From Spirochaetales bacterium (GTDB lineage: Bacteria; Spirochaetota; Spirochaetia; UBA9216): 52,077 bases of DNA. The stretch lies in the NCBI GenBank assembly GCA_003245835.1, contig QKCC01000213.1:1-52077 (forward strand), written 5' to 3'. The notes beneath the pieces were generated by a model. It was not told the origin of the DNA. It saw only the letters and a list, made by a program, of their open reading frames with translations, and ran no database searches. This document shows positions 33,888-41,822 of this stretch, in pieces (positions within the stretch are counted from its first letter, which is position 1; each line of letters opens with the position of its first letter). The position numbers were made by a program, and so were the translations under genes.

Positions 33888-34928
33888 ATGAAAAAAATAT
33901 CGAAGATTTTTGTTTTTCAATTCGTATTTTACATGGTTATTCTTACGGCAGCATCTGCTGAAGAACTGACGCTGGCGACGGTTGATACCTGGCCTGCAAT
34001 CAGTGCGGGCGGGTTTATCTCATGTGAAGAATATGAACCGGCCAATGATCGAAGCTTCAGAATGGAATTATTGACCTCCGGTCTGAAGGCGCTGGATGCC
34101 GATGTAATAGTACTGAACGGGATCAATCCTGCCGGCGAAACGGCAGAAATGATAGCAGCCGAGCTTGGAATGAATCAGGAGTCCTGGGTTTCAAAGGCCG
34201 GTGTTCGAGTAGGTCCTGTAAGCCTTCCTCTGAATCTTCAAACCGGCGATGCAATTCTTACTTCAGAACGTCTGACCTCCGAACCGGTTGGCCGGATGCA
34301 TCTTGACGGACTGCTGTCAACGGGTAAAATAACGCTGCTTTCAAAAAAGGGTGTTCAGATCTTCGGCCGGAAGATAATTTCCGGAGAAACAGGGTTTTAC
34401 CTGTTTTCTGTTGTCTGGACCGAATCGCTTTTTGATGATGAACGAAGCCTGAATGGTCTCATGAAGGCATACCTGGCAGAAGAAATCTCCGCGAAGGAAT
34501 ATACCGCTTATTTAGGCAACGCCGTAGAAGGCTCTGTCCTTCGCGCCGGACAGGCGGCTGAAACGCTGTCTTTTATTAACAGTATTGCCGGAGAATCTCC
34601 CGTCGTTATAATGGGCAGCCTTAACGCGCTGCCGGAAAGCCGAGAGCTGCAGCTGCTGAAAAATGCGGGGTTTAAAGATGTATTTGAAACAGCCGGCAAG
34701 GGTACCGGCTGTACTGTCGACGTTTCCGGCAATACAAACTTCGATAAAATTCCTGAGGACGGTATTTCCGGCGCACAAAAGCTGCTGTCCGGGTGTTACC
34801 GAGCTGACTATATTCTGATCAGGGGAAATGAGCTGAAAGCGGTCGCCGCAGATGTAGTACTTAATAAGCCTGTTTACGGTGTATACCCTTCACTGCACTA
34901 CGGGGTTAGGGCGGTAATCAGGTTTTAG
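33888..34928 (+). CDS. Secreted endonuclease/exonuclease/phosphatase-fold protein, probably inactive
   Basis: 346 aa with a signal peptide ending near ASAEEL. The end of an EEP-type fold is recognisable: VIMGSLNALPESRELQLLKNAGFKDVF, then RADYILIRG and PSLHYGVRAVIRF. In active members these read GDFNA.P and SDHYGV, so the Asp-Asn pair is GSLNA and the SDH aspartate is leucine; the expected metal glutamate near residue 85 is also not evident (VIVLNGIN). I infer a non-catalytic periplasmic relative. A TATAAT at 33865-33870 just before an AGGA site may be its own promoter; the structured RNA lies upstream. Confidence 0.65.
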   Translation: MKKISKIFVFQFVFYMVILTAASAEELTLATVDTWPAISAGGFISCEEYEPANDRSFRMELLTSGLKALDADVIVLNGINPAGETAEMIAAELGMNQESWVSKAGVRVGPVSLPLNLQTGDAILTSERLTSEPVGRMHLDGLLSTGKITLLSKKGVQIFGRKIISGETGFYLFSVVWTESLFDDERSLNGLMKAYLAEEISAKEYTAYLGNAVEGSVLRAGQAAETLSFINSIAGESPVVIMGSLNALPESRELQLLKNAGFKDVFETAGKGTGCTVDVSGNTNFDKIPEDGISGAQKLLSGCYRADYILIRGNELKAVAADVVLNKPVYGVYPSLHYGVRAVIRF

Positions 34929-34959
34929 TATAATGAGCTGCCGCTGAAAAGCTGCGGCT

Positions 34960-35940
34960 TCAGGAGGCTGCCCTGGTGCCTTTTCGCTCAATGAGTGTGT
35001 AAAGGTACAGCTGGGCGGTTATTTCCCGGTGTTCCTGCCGCGCGGTCCGCAATCGTATGTCGTAATCAGCGGTCAGTGAAATAATATCCCGGATATTCTG
35101 TTCGCTGTAGTGTTTCAGCGCTTCGGAGTAGACGGCCTGAGCCTTCTTTCCCCTGATGTTGTTTTTATAACATGCGGACTGGAAGGATTCTCCGCTGCTG
35201 AGTTCCGCCGCTATTCCCTGAAGGTTTCTTAACTGCCACAAAAGACCTCCAAGCAGCTGAACGGTATTTGTATCGTTTCCGAGCATTATCTTCTGAAGTA
35301 TTTCGAGCGAACCCGGCAGGTCTGCATCTGCTATTTTATTGAACAGTGAGAAGACATTTTCTTCCTTTCCATGGTAGAAAAAGTTTTCAATGTCGGGTTT
35401 TGAGATAAGCGCGCCTTCACCGAAAAAGAGTGCGAGCTTTTCACATTCCTTTTTCATATCGGTCGTATTGTTTTCAATCAGGGTAAGCAGCAGCTCTATG
35501 GCCTCCGGTTCGATCTCTATCTTGCGGTTTCTGAAGAATCCCGACAGCCATCCCTTCTTCTGGCCTTCAAACATCTCCCAGAAAATCTTCTGGTTCTGCT
35601 TGGGTATTATCTTTCCCAGCCCGTTTTTCAGCGAGGTTTCATCCGAAAGAAAAACGATTACTGCATCTTTGGCCGGTGATGAAAAATAGGCTTTGAACTC
35701 ATCAATGTCGGTTTTTTTGAGCAGGTCAGCCTGACCGACGATAATAAGCTTCCATGCCGAAAAGAGTGATCCGTTTTTTACCAGCGAAAGAATATCCGAG
35801 ACTGTACTTTCGAACGGATAAAATCTGTGCTGCTCGGGTTCTTCGCCGAAACTTTCAGAAAGCCTGTTTTTAAGCTGTTTGAGGAAGATATTGCGTTCGC
35901 CGGTTTCGGGGCCGGAAAGCAGCCAGGCCGCCTCAGTCAT
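34960..35940 (-). CDS. holA: DNA polymerase III subunit delta
   Basis: Clamp-loader delta subunit that opens the beta clamp. 326 aa, with the typical weak AAA-like N-terminal domain (WLLSGPETGERNIFLKQLKNRL), LFSAWKLIIVGQADLLKK, KKECEKLALFFGEG (near residue 165) and the C-terminal collar domain. The start overlaps the lexA stop by eight bases, so it is the last gene of the long leftward cluster. No clear terminator follows; only a GCCGC/GCGGC hairpin without a T run lies between it and the convergent gene. Confidence 0.9.
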   Translation of the reverse strand: MTEAAWLLSGPETGERNIFLKQLKNRLSESFGEEPEQHRFYPFESTVSDILSLVKNGSLFSAWKLIIVGQADLLKKTDIDEFKAYFSSPAKDAVIVFLSDETSLKNGLGKIIPKQNQKIFWEMFEGQKKGWLSGFFRNRKIEIEPEAIELLLTLIENNTTDMKKECEKLALFFGEGALISKPDIENFFYHGKEENVFSLFNKIADADLPGSLEILQKIMLGNDTNTVQLLGGLLWQLRNLQGIAAELSSGESFQSACYKNNIRGKKAQAVYSEALKHYSEQNIRDIISLTADYDIRLRTARQEHREITAQLYLYTLIERKGTRAAS

Positions 35941-36541
35941 AATCCCTGACTATACATTTAAGTTTTCCGAGAACCTTTACGTTCTGAGTGTATATCGGCG
36001 GGTAAACCGGGTTTTCCGCTTTCAGCTTGATCCGGTTTTTTTCCCGGTAGAATCGCTTCAAAGTGTATGCCTCATCATTTATCATCGCTACAACAATGTC
36101 TCCGTTCTCGGCGCTGTTTTTCTGGGTGAAAATCGCGACATCCCCGTCAAGAATTCCGACGTCCTGCATACTGTCGCCCGCAACGTGGAGCGCGAAAAAT
36201 TTTCCGCTTCCGAGGCGTGTCGACGGCATATTCAGCATTCCGTCGTAATTTTCTTCCGCAAAAAGCGGTTTGCCTGCCGCTACCTTGCCCAGAATCGGTA
36301 TCTGTATCGTTTCGGGTTCGTCGGTCTTCTTTTTATCAAGAATTTCAATAGTCCGTGAGCGGTTGCCGTCGCATTTTATCCTGCCCTTCTTTTCAAGCGC
36401 CTTTATGTGATCGTAGGCGCCTTTGACCGAAATGTTGAATGACGCGGCCATTTCACGGATTGTAGGCGGATAATTATGCTTGTCGATAAACGCTCTGATA
36501 TATTCCAGAGTCTCTTCCTGGCGTTTAGTCAGTTCCTTCAT
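35933..36541 (-). CDS. lexA: LexA repressor
   Basis: SOS repressor with an N-terminal winged helix (LTKRQEETLEYIRAFIDKHNYPPTIREMA) and a C-terminal S24 protease domain. The self-cleavage Ala-Gly is in GKVAAGKPLFA, the serine nucleophile in VAGDSMQDVGILDGD and the lysine in EAYTLKRFYRE, all intact. 202 aa, standard. Its ATG overlaps the ntrX stop (ATGA type), so its expression is tied to the rpoN-ntrYX transcript unless there is an internal promoter; I see no obvious LexA box directly upstream. Confidence 0.96.
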   Translation of the reverse strand: MKELTKRQEETLEYIRAFIDKHNYPPTIREMAASFNISVKGAYDHIKALEKKGRIKCDGNRSRTIEILDKKKTDEPETIQIPILGKVAAGKPLFAEENYDGMLNMPSTRLGSGKFFALHVAGDSMQDVGILDGDVAIFTQKNSAENGDIVVAMINDEAYTLKRFYREKNRIKLKAENPVYPPIYTQNVKVLGKLKCIVRDYD

Positions 36542-37911
36542 TTTTTTATCTCAATATCGAATTTCTTGATCTTGCCGTGCAGGTTACTCGGGTAAATTCC
36601 AAGACTTTGTGCCGCTTTTGTAATATTATACTCATTTTCTTCAAGTTTATGAAGCAGAAGCATTCGTTCAAATTCATCTCTTGCTTCAGAGAGTTTCATA
36701 TTACTGAATTTCTCAATAAGCGGGTTGCTGATTTTCTCAGGCTTGTCATCGGCCGGGCCCAGGAATTTCTCGGCAGTTTCCCTGCTGATTATATCTTCTT
36801 CAGACATAATTGTAACACGTTCGATATAATTTTTCAGCTCTCTGACGTTTCCCGGCCAGCTGTATTCAAGTAAAAAAGCCATTGCCCCGTCCGAGAACTT
36901 TGAAGCGGTGATATTTCCATTATTTTTCATCTGGTCGATGAAATGTTCGATCAGCATTGGAATGTCCTCACTGCGTTCGGCAAGCGGAGGGACATGGATA
37001 GGTACGACATTCAGCCGGAAATACAGGTCTTCCCTGAATTTACCCGCCGAGATTTCACGCTGAATATCCTTGTTTGTCGCTGCGATAACCCGCACATCAA
37101 CAGAGCGGGTTTCTTCGCTGCCGACACGTTCAAAGCGCATCTCCTGAATAACGCGCAGGACTTTGGCCTGGGCTGACAGCGACATATCGGCGACCTCATC
37201 GAGGAACAGGGTCCCGCCGTCGGCGCTTTCGAATTTACCCTTCCGCGTCGCAAGCGCACCTGTAAATGCTCCCTTTTCATGGCCGAAGAGTTCGCTTTCT
37301 ATCAGCGTGTCCGGTATTGCCGCGCAGTTTACCTCGATGAACGGCTGCGAGCTGCGCCTGGATTTTCTGTGGATTGCCCTGGCTACGAGCTCCTTTCCTG
37401 TACCGTTGTCTCCGGTTATCAGGATCTTGGCGTCCGACGCGGCTGATTGGTCTATTGTCTGCTTGATCTGCCTGATAGCTTCCGAATCGCCGATCATTTT
37501 TTCTTCGGAAATATATGATGACTTCAGCTGTTTATTTTCGGTTTTAAGCGCGTTCATCGCTATAGCGTTACGGGCAAGAGTCAGGATCTTGTCGAGAGAA
37601 AGCGGCTTTTCAAGGAAATCAAATGCGCCGAATTTTACGGCTTTTACAGCGAGATCTATATTTGCATGGCCGGAAATGATAATAACTTCGATTTCGGGGT
37701 ATTCTTCCTTGATCTTCTTAAGGACATCGATGCCTCCGATGTTGGGCAGCCAGACATCCAGAACGACAAGGTGAATGACCTCGGATTTCAGCATATCAAG
37801 GCCTTGAATTCCGTCTCCGGCGTCGAATACCGTGTAGGATTCGTCCTCAAAGATGTCGCGTAATACAGTCCTGATTCCGGGTTCATCGTCGATGACGAGA
37901 ATGTTAGCCAA
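36538..37911 (-). CDS. ntrX: NtrX-like sigma-54-dependent response regulator
   Basis: 457 aa in three domains. The receiver has its phospho-acceptor Asp in VVLDVWLPN (near residue 53). The AAA+ sigma-54 activation domain has Walker A GDNGTGKELVARAIH, the loop GAFTGALATRKGKFE that contacts sigma-54, and GGTLFLDEVADMS. The C-terminus is a Fis-type helix-turn-helix (NITKAAQSLGIYPSNLHGKIKKF). Cognate of the adjacent kinase (eight-base overlap) and encoded with rpoN itself. The regulon is unknown. Confidence 0.93.
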   Translation of the reverse strand: MANILVIDDEPGIRTVLRDIFEDESYTVFDAGDGIQGLDMLKSEVIHLVVLDVWLPNIGGIDVLKKIKEEYPEIEVIIISGHANIDLAVKAVKFGAFDFLEKPLSLDKILTLARNAIAMNALKTENKQLKSSYISEEKMIGDSEAIRQIKQTIDQSAASDAKILITGDNGTGKELVARAIHRKSRRSSQPFIEVNCAAIPDTLIESELFGHEKGAFTGALATRKGKFESADGGTLFLDEVADMSLSAQAKVLRVIQEMRFERVGSEETRSVDVRVIAATNKDIQREISAGKFREDLYFRLNVVPIHVPPLAERSEDIPMLIEHFIDQMKNNGNITASKFSDGAMAFLLEYSWPGNVRELKNYIERVTIMSEEDIISRETAEKFLGPADDKPEKISNPLIEKFSNMKLSEARDEFERMLLLHKLEENEYNITKAAQSLGIYPSNLHGKIKKFDIEIKK

Positions 37912-39679
37912 TTTTTTTCTCCATAGGAAGATCTATAAAAAAGGTTGTACCGTGACCTTTATCCGATTCAAACCAGATTTGACCCCTATGATCGAAGATT
38001 ATTCGTTCGACAATCGGCAGGCCCAGCCCGGTTCCTTCACTTTTTGTAGTAAAATAGGGGTTAAATACCTGGTCCTGTTCTTCCGGGGCAATGCCGGCGC
38101 CTGTATCCTGAACCCTTATCCTACAGTAACTTGAATTCCCCTTTCTGACAAGATCGGTTTGTACCGAAATTCGTCCGTGTTCCGGTCCAATCGCTTCACA
38201 GCTGTTCTTCAGAAGGTTAAGAAATACCTGCTTCATCTGCTTTGGATCAACTTCAATCTCGATGGCTTCGTCTGCTGTCAGTGAAAATTCTATACCCGGG
38301 TAAGGCGTCCGGTATGCATCGACAGATTCCTTTATAAGGCGGCATATGTTCTGAACAGACGGCGAAGGCGCCGGCAGCCTCGAGAAATCCCTGAATTCCC
38401 TGAGCAGATTGTCAAGGCTGTTGACTTCCTGAATTATTCCGGTCATTGCCGATTCGAAAATACCTTTGATGCTGTCGGGGTTTTCCCTGAATTTACGAAG
38501 CAGACGCTCCGAAGAGAGCTTGATCGGTGTAAGAGGGTTTCTGAGCTCATGGGCAAGCTGCCTTGCTATCTCCTGCCATGCGGTTATTTTTTCAGTCTGC
38601 AGAATCTTTTTTCGCGAGTTTTCGAGTTCTCCCATCATCTGGTTGAACGACTTTATTAGATTGAAAAGTTCGTCACCTGACCTGGTCAGGATCCTGTAGG
38701 AATAATCACCGTCTGCGACACGGTGTGTTGCAGCCTCAAGGCTTACGATCGGCCTGATGACCTCGTCGCTGAGCAGGAATGAAATCAGTATTGAAATCAG
38801 GATAAGCGGAATTGTAAAAAAGGTATAAAAAAGGTAGAGAAGGGCGGTAAAATCATTCTGATTTTTCTGGTAGTTGATAAATACTTCGCGGGCTGCTGTC
38901 AGGCTTCTTGCTGTGCTGTCGAGGTTCTGGGGAAGCATTGAGCTTATCACGACGGAATAGCTGTCTGCACCTGTTTCATAAACCTGCAGATACCGCAGCA
39001 GGCTGGTCTCCGAACGATCCTCTCTTGGTAAAAGTCCGTCCGCCCCGTCGAGCGAGGGCATCTGCTGAAGCTCCGATTCAGCCGCACCGCTGAAAAATAC
39101 TGATTTACCCGAGCTGTCGAAGATCTGGATAGAGTCGATGCCGGGATTGGCATTGTGAATGTTATTCCACATCCTTAACGGTGACCGCTCGATATCAGAA
39201 AGTGACCTGCTGAATACCGGTCCCTGGGCAAAACTGACAAGGGTTTCAATTTTATCGTTGTAATAGGCAAGCGACAGGTCGAGTCCGCCGGTAATTGCCT
39301 TTCCAATTTCCGGTGAAAACCAGGTGTTGATCGCGGTGGTAACAAATCTCATCGAAACAATAGTCTGGGGAATGGAAGAAAGCAGTACGATCAGTGAAAA
39401 GAAGAGAATAAGATGAGTCTTGAACCTTGCCCCCGGGCTGCCGCTTTTGATGTCCTGGGTCAGCTTTCTGACGTTCACCAGAACATAGATAAGCAGTGCG
39501 AGCGGAAGAATGAAAGCCGCAGGAAGAATCAGAAAATTTGCGACATTGCTGCCGGATGGAATTCCCCGCAGAACTTCGCCCGTCAGGTAGTAAATCAGAG
39601 CGACAAGGATGACGTAAATAAGAAAAACGGAAATAATTCCGGACCTCGAAGCACCTGCTTTCTTGCTGTTAATTGCCAA
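37904..39679 (-). CDS. ntrY: NtrY-like membrane sensor histidine kinase
   Basis: 591 aa. Three membrane segments lie in the first ~115 residues, an extracytoplasmic sensor region spans ~115-290, and a fourth membrane segment is followed by HAMP (VSLEAATHRVADGDY). HisKA has the phospho-histidine in QLAHELRNPLTPIKLSSERL, and the HATPase domain shows NLLKNSCEAI, VQDTGAGI and EGTGLGLPIVERI. No PAS domain lies between HAMP and HisKA, unlike many NtrY proteins. Partner of NtrX; signal unknown. Overlaps the DUF4390-like gene by 11 bases. Confidence 0.92.
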   Translation of the reverse strand: MAINSKKAGASRSGIISVFLIYVILVALIYYLTGEVLRGIPSGSNVANFLILPAAFILPLALLIYVLVNVRKLTQDIKSGSPGARFKTHLILFFSLIVLLSSIPQTIVSMRFVTTAINTWFSPEIGKAITGGLDLSLAYYNDKIETLVSFAQGPVFSRSLSDIERSPLRMWNNIHNANPGIDSIQIFDSSGKSVFFSGAAESELQQMPSLDGADGLLPREDRSETSLLRYLQVYETGADSYSVVISSMLPQNLDSTARSLTAAREVFINYQKNQNDFTALLYLFYTFFTIPLILISILISFLLSDEVIRPIVSLEAATHRVADGDYSYRILTRSGDELFNLIKSFNQMMGELENSRKKILQTEKITAWQEIARQLAHELRNPLTPIKLSSERLLRKFRENPDSIKGIFESAMTGIIQEVNSLDNLLREFRDFSRLPAPSPSVQNICRLIKESVDAYRTPYPGIEFSLTADEAIEIEVDPKQMKQVFLNLLKNSCEAIGPEHGRISVQTDLVRKGNSSYCRIRVQDTGAGIAPEEQDQVFNPYFTTKSEGTGLGLPIVERIIFDHRGQIWFESDKGHGTTFFIDLPMEKKIG

Positions 39680-40193
39680 GGCGTGTCCATCCTGTTACGG
39701 TTAATTCCGATGTGAAGAACGGGTCAAGCAGCGACAGCGGCTGCGGCCTGCGGATAGTATCGGCTGAAATCCGGGCTTCCAGTCTGTACAGATCATCGCT
39801 GAAGTAATCAGCGGGGATCTCTGTTCTGCATGTGAAAAATGACTCCAGAAATTTCTGTTTGCTGCTGAAGGCTTCTTCCCGGTTCTCTGAAGAGATTATG
39901 TACATGCCGGTCAGGAATTCTTTAAAGGCCTTCGATTTAACCTGCCAGCTTTGTCTGCCTGCAGGACTGAAGGACTCCGGGAATTTTGTGATCGTCATAC
40001 GGACAGAATAAACGATTTCGGAACTGAACCCGTCGTCGAGCGCTTCAAGGAAGGCGTCGTCATCGATGTCAATAATTTTAATTACCAGTTCAGGCGGATC
40101 CGAAGCCTGATCGACCGTTAGCCGGATTTCAGCTCCGAAAACCAGGGGTGAAATGAGTAAGAATAGAACTACCGCGACGAGAGTTCTTCCCGT
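39669..40193 (-). CDS. DUF4390-like exported protein with apparent ACG start codon
   Basis: The ORF track shows only residues from an internal Met (39669-39998), but the frame is open up to a TGA at 40206-40208 and encodes a clean signal peptide, GRTLVAVVLFLLISPLVFGA, before the mature part. In that stretch there is no ATG, GTG or TTG. An ACG codon at 40191-40193 sits exactly seven bases after GAGGAGG and immediately before the signal peptide, so I take it as the start (about 174 aa). The C-terminus (DLYRLEARISADTIRRPQPLSLL) and the position next to ntrYX fit DUF4390, an envelope protein family of unknown role. ATA at 40197-40199 is the other, poorly spaced option. Confidence 0.75.
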   Translation of the reverse strand, partial: TGRTLVAVVLFLLISPLVFGAEIRLTVDQASDPPELVIKIIDIDDDAFLEALDDGFSSEIVYSVRMTITKFPESFSPAGRQSWQVKSKAFKEFLTGMYIISSENREEAFSSKQKFLESFFTCRTEIPADYFSDDLYRLEARISADTIRRPQPLSLLDPFFTSELTVTGWTRLGN

Positions 40194-40195
40194 AC

Positions 40196-40462
40196 TTATT
40201 CCTCCTCAAATCTGTTCTCGAAAAGCTGAACGACTGCCTGAAGTGCGTCATTTTCATCCGGGCCGTCGGTTTTCACAGTGACTATCGAATTATAGCCTGC
40301 TCCGAGGGTGATTATTCCCATTATTGATTTGGCATTAATACTGTTATTATCTTTTTCAAGAAAGACTTCGCAGTCAAATTCGTTTGCTGTCTGAACAATT
40401 AAAGCGGCGGGTCGGGCGTGTATTCCCGCTCTGTTTTTAATGGTTACGTCCTGTGTCTGCAT
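40196..40462 (-). CDS. ptsH: Phosphocarrier protein HPr
   Basis: 88 aa. His-15 equivalent in NRAGIHARPAAL and the regulatory Ser-46 site in NAKSIMGIITLGAG are both present, so it can be phosphorylated by EI at His and by HprK at Ser. Encoded 23 bases after hprK. Its stop codon lies two bases before the ACG start of the next gene, and its final Glu codons supply that gene's GAGGAGG. No EI gene is visible here. Confidence 0.95.
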   Translation of the reverse strand: MQTQDVTIKNRAGIHARPAALIVQTANEFDCEVFLEKDNNSINAKSIMGIITLGAGYNSIVTVKTDGPDENDALQAVVQLFENRFEEE

Positions 40463-40485
40463 TTTATCCTCAAAATTTCTTATAT

Positions 40486-41475
40486 TTACCGTAGTTTGTT
40501 TTTATCATAATAGGCTGCGCGGGCGTTTTGACCCTCGAGCCATTTTAATACATTCTGATTAAATTCGCGAGCTGAAAAATAACCAAGTTTTTTTAGGCGC
40601 TCATTCATTGCCGCGGTTTCAATGATAATCGGGATATTTCGTCCCGGTTTTATCGGCAGTGTCACGACCGGTATTCCGACGCCGAGATAGTCGATGTTCG
40701 TGGTATTTGATCCGAGCCTGTCGTATACCTTCGCCGAATCCCACTCTTCAAGCTCGACTACAAGCTGGACCTGTTTGCTGTCTCTGATGGCACCGACCCC
40801 GAAAATGTGGCTTATATTTATAATTCCGAGGCCCCTGATTTCCATATGGTGGCCGGCAATGTCATTCACGCCCCGGCCGATTATAAGCGTTCCGTTAACA
40901 CAGCTGAGTTCAACCGCGTCGTCCGCAATCAGCCTGTGGCCGCGTTCAATCAGCTCGAGGGCCGTTTCGCTTTTTCCGATGCCGCTTGCCCCTTTCAGCA
41001 GTATGCCAATTCCGAAAACCTCGACAAGTGTTGCGTGTACAACCTGCTTTTCGGCGAATATCGTATTCAGTGCCCTGATAAGCCGCCTGGAAAATTCACT
41101 GGAACTCAGGTCGGTTATGAGTATCGGGATTCCCGCTTCTTCTGCAAGGTCGAGAAACTTCTGTTCTGGCATAAGGTTCGTGGTGAACGCGCAGCATGGA
41201 ATTTTGTACTCAAAAAACTTTTTTATTATATCAAGCTTGTTTTCTGTAACAAGCTTTTTAAGGTAAAGGGTTTCACCGTTTCCGAAAACCTGGATACGGC
41301 TGTACTGAAACCCTTCAAAAAAACCGGACAGGGTCAGACCGGGACGGTTTAGATCCTGCTCCTTTATCGGAGAAGACAGTCCCGATCTGCCGCAAAGGCA
41401 TTTGAGATTTAATTCGTTATGTTCTCTAAGGTCCAAATCAAGAAGATCCAGCACCGTAAAAACATTCTCTGCCAT
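40486..41475 (-). CDS. hprK: HPr kinase/phosphorylase
   Basis: Bifunctional enzyme that phosphorylates HPr on serine with ATP or pyrophosphate and reverses it with phosphate. 329 aa: an N-terminal regulatory domain, then the P-loop GASGIGKSETALELIERGHRLIADDAVEL (near residue 160) and the family signature EIRGLGIINISHIFG; the C-terminal helix is intact. It lies three bases after hpf. In proteobacteria and spirochaetes this enzyme often serves nitrogen or virulence regulation rather than classical carbon repression. Confidence 0.96.
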   Translation of the reverse strand: MAENVFTVLDLLDLDLREHNELNLKCLCGRSGLSSPIKEQDLNRPGLTLSGFFEGFQYSRIQVFGNGETLYLKKLVTENKLDIIKKFFEYKIPCCAFTTNLMPEQKFLDLAEEAGIPILITDLSSSEFSRRLIRALNTIFAEKQVVHATLVEVFGIGILLKGASGIGKSETALELIERGHRLIADDAVELSCVNGTLIIGRGVNDIAGHHMEIRGLGIINISHIFGVGAIRDSKQVQLVVELEEWDSAKVYDRLGSNTTNIDYLGVGIPVVTLPIKPGRNIPIIIETAAMNERLKKLGYFSAREFNQNVLKWLEGQNARAAYYDKNKLR

Positions 41476-41478
41476 ATT

Positions 41479-41769
41479 TTAATGTCCCTGTATTTTTTCC
41501 TTTTCTTTCGCGATTTTATTATCGAGTTTATTGAAAAGATTGTCTATACCCTTAAACAGATCGAAGGTGTCGACTTTGATGTGCGCCGAGTTACCCCATT
41601 TAAAGTTAACAGTAGCTTCAATAACGTAACCGTTCTTATCGTGTGCAATAGTCAAAAGCAGATCTACAATCAGCTCCTCCGCATAGCCAAGCCTTTTAAG
41701 CTTTTTCTCCACATGATCTTTTGTGTTGTCGCTAACGTCGTAATGTACGCCTCTAATGTCTACGTTCAT
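41479..41769 (-). CDS. hpf: Ribosome hibernation promoting factor (short form)
   Basis: 96 aa, the short HPF/YfiA type without the dimerising C-terminal domain. N-terminal MNVDIRGVHYDVSDNTKDHVEKKLKRL and the strand YVIEATVNFKWGNSAHIKVDTFDL match the beta-alpha-beta-beta-beta-alpha fold that binds the decoding centre of idle ribosomes. Between rpoN and hprK, the usual position downstream of rpoN. An AGG-containing site precedes the ATG. Confidence 0.93.
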   Translation of the reverse strand: MNVDIRGVHYDVSDNTKDHVEKKLKRLGYAEELIVDLLLTIAHDKNGYVIEATVNFKWGNSAHIKVDTFDLFKGIDNLFNKLDNKIAKEKEKIQGH

Positions 41770-41822
41770 AGAAACCTCCGTATAATATATAAAGCGGCAT
41801 CCTTTTGGATTTAATGCCGTTT

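Noticed and set aside
37163-37774. 203-aa rightward ORF inside ntrX
   Set aside because: Antisense shadow of the AAA+ and receiver domains.
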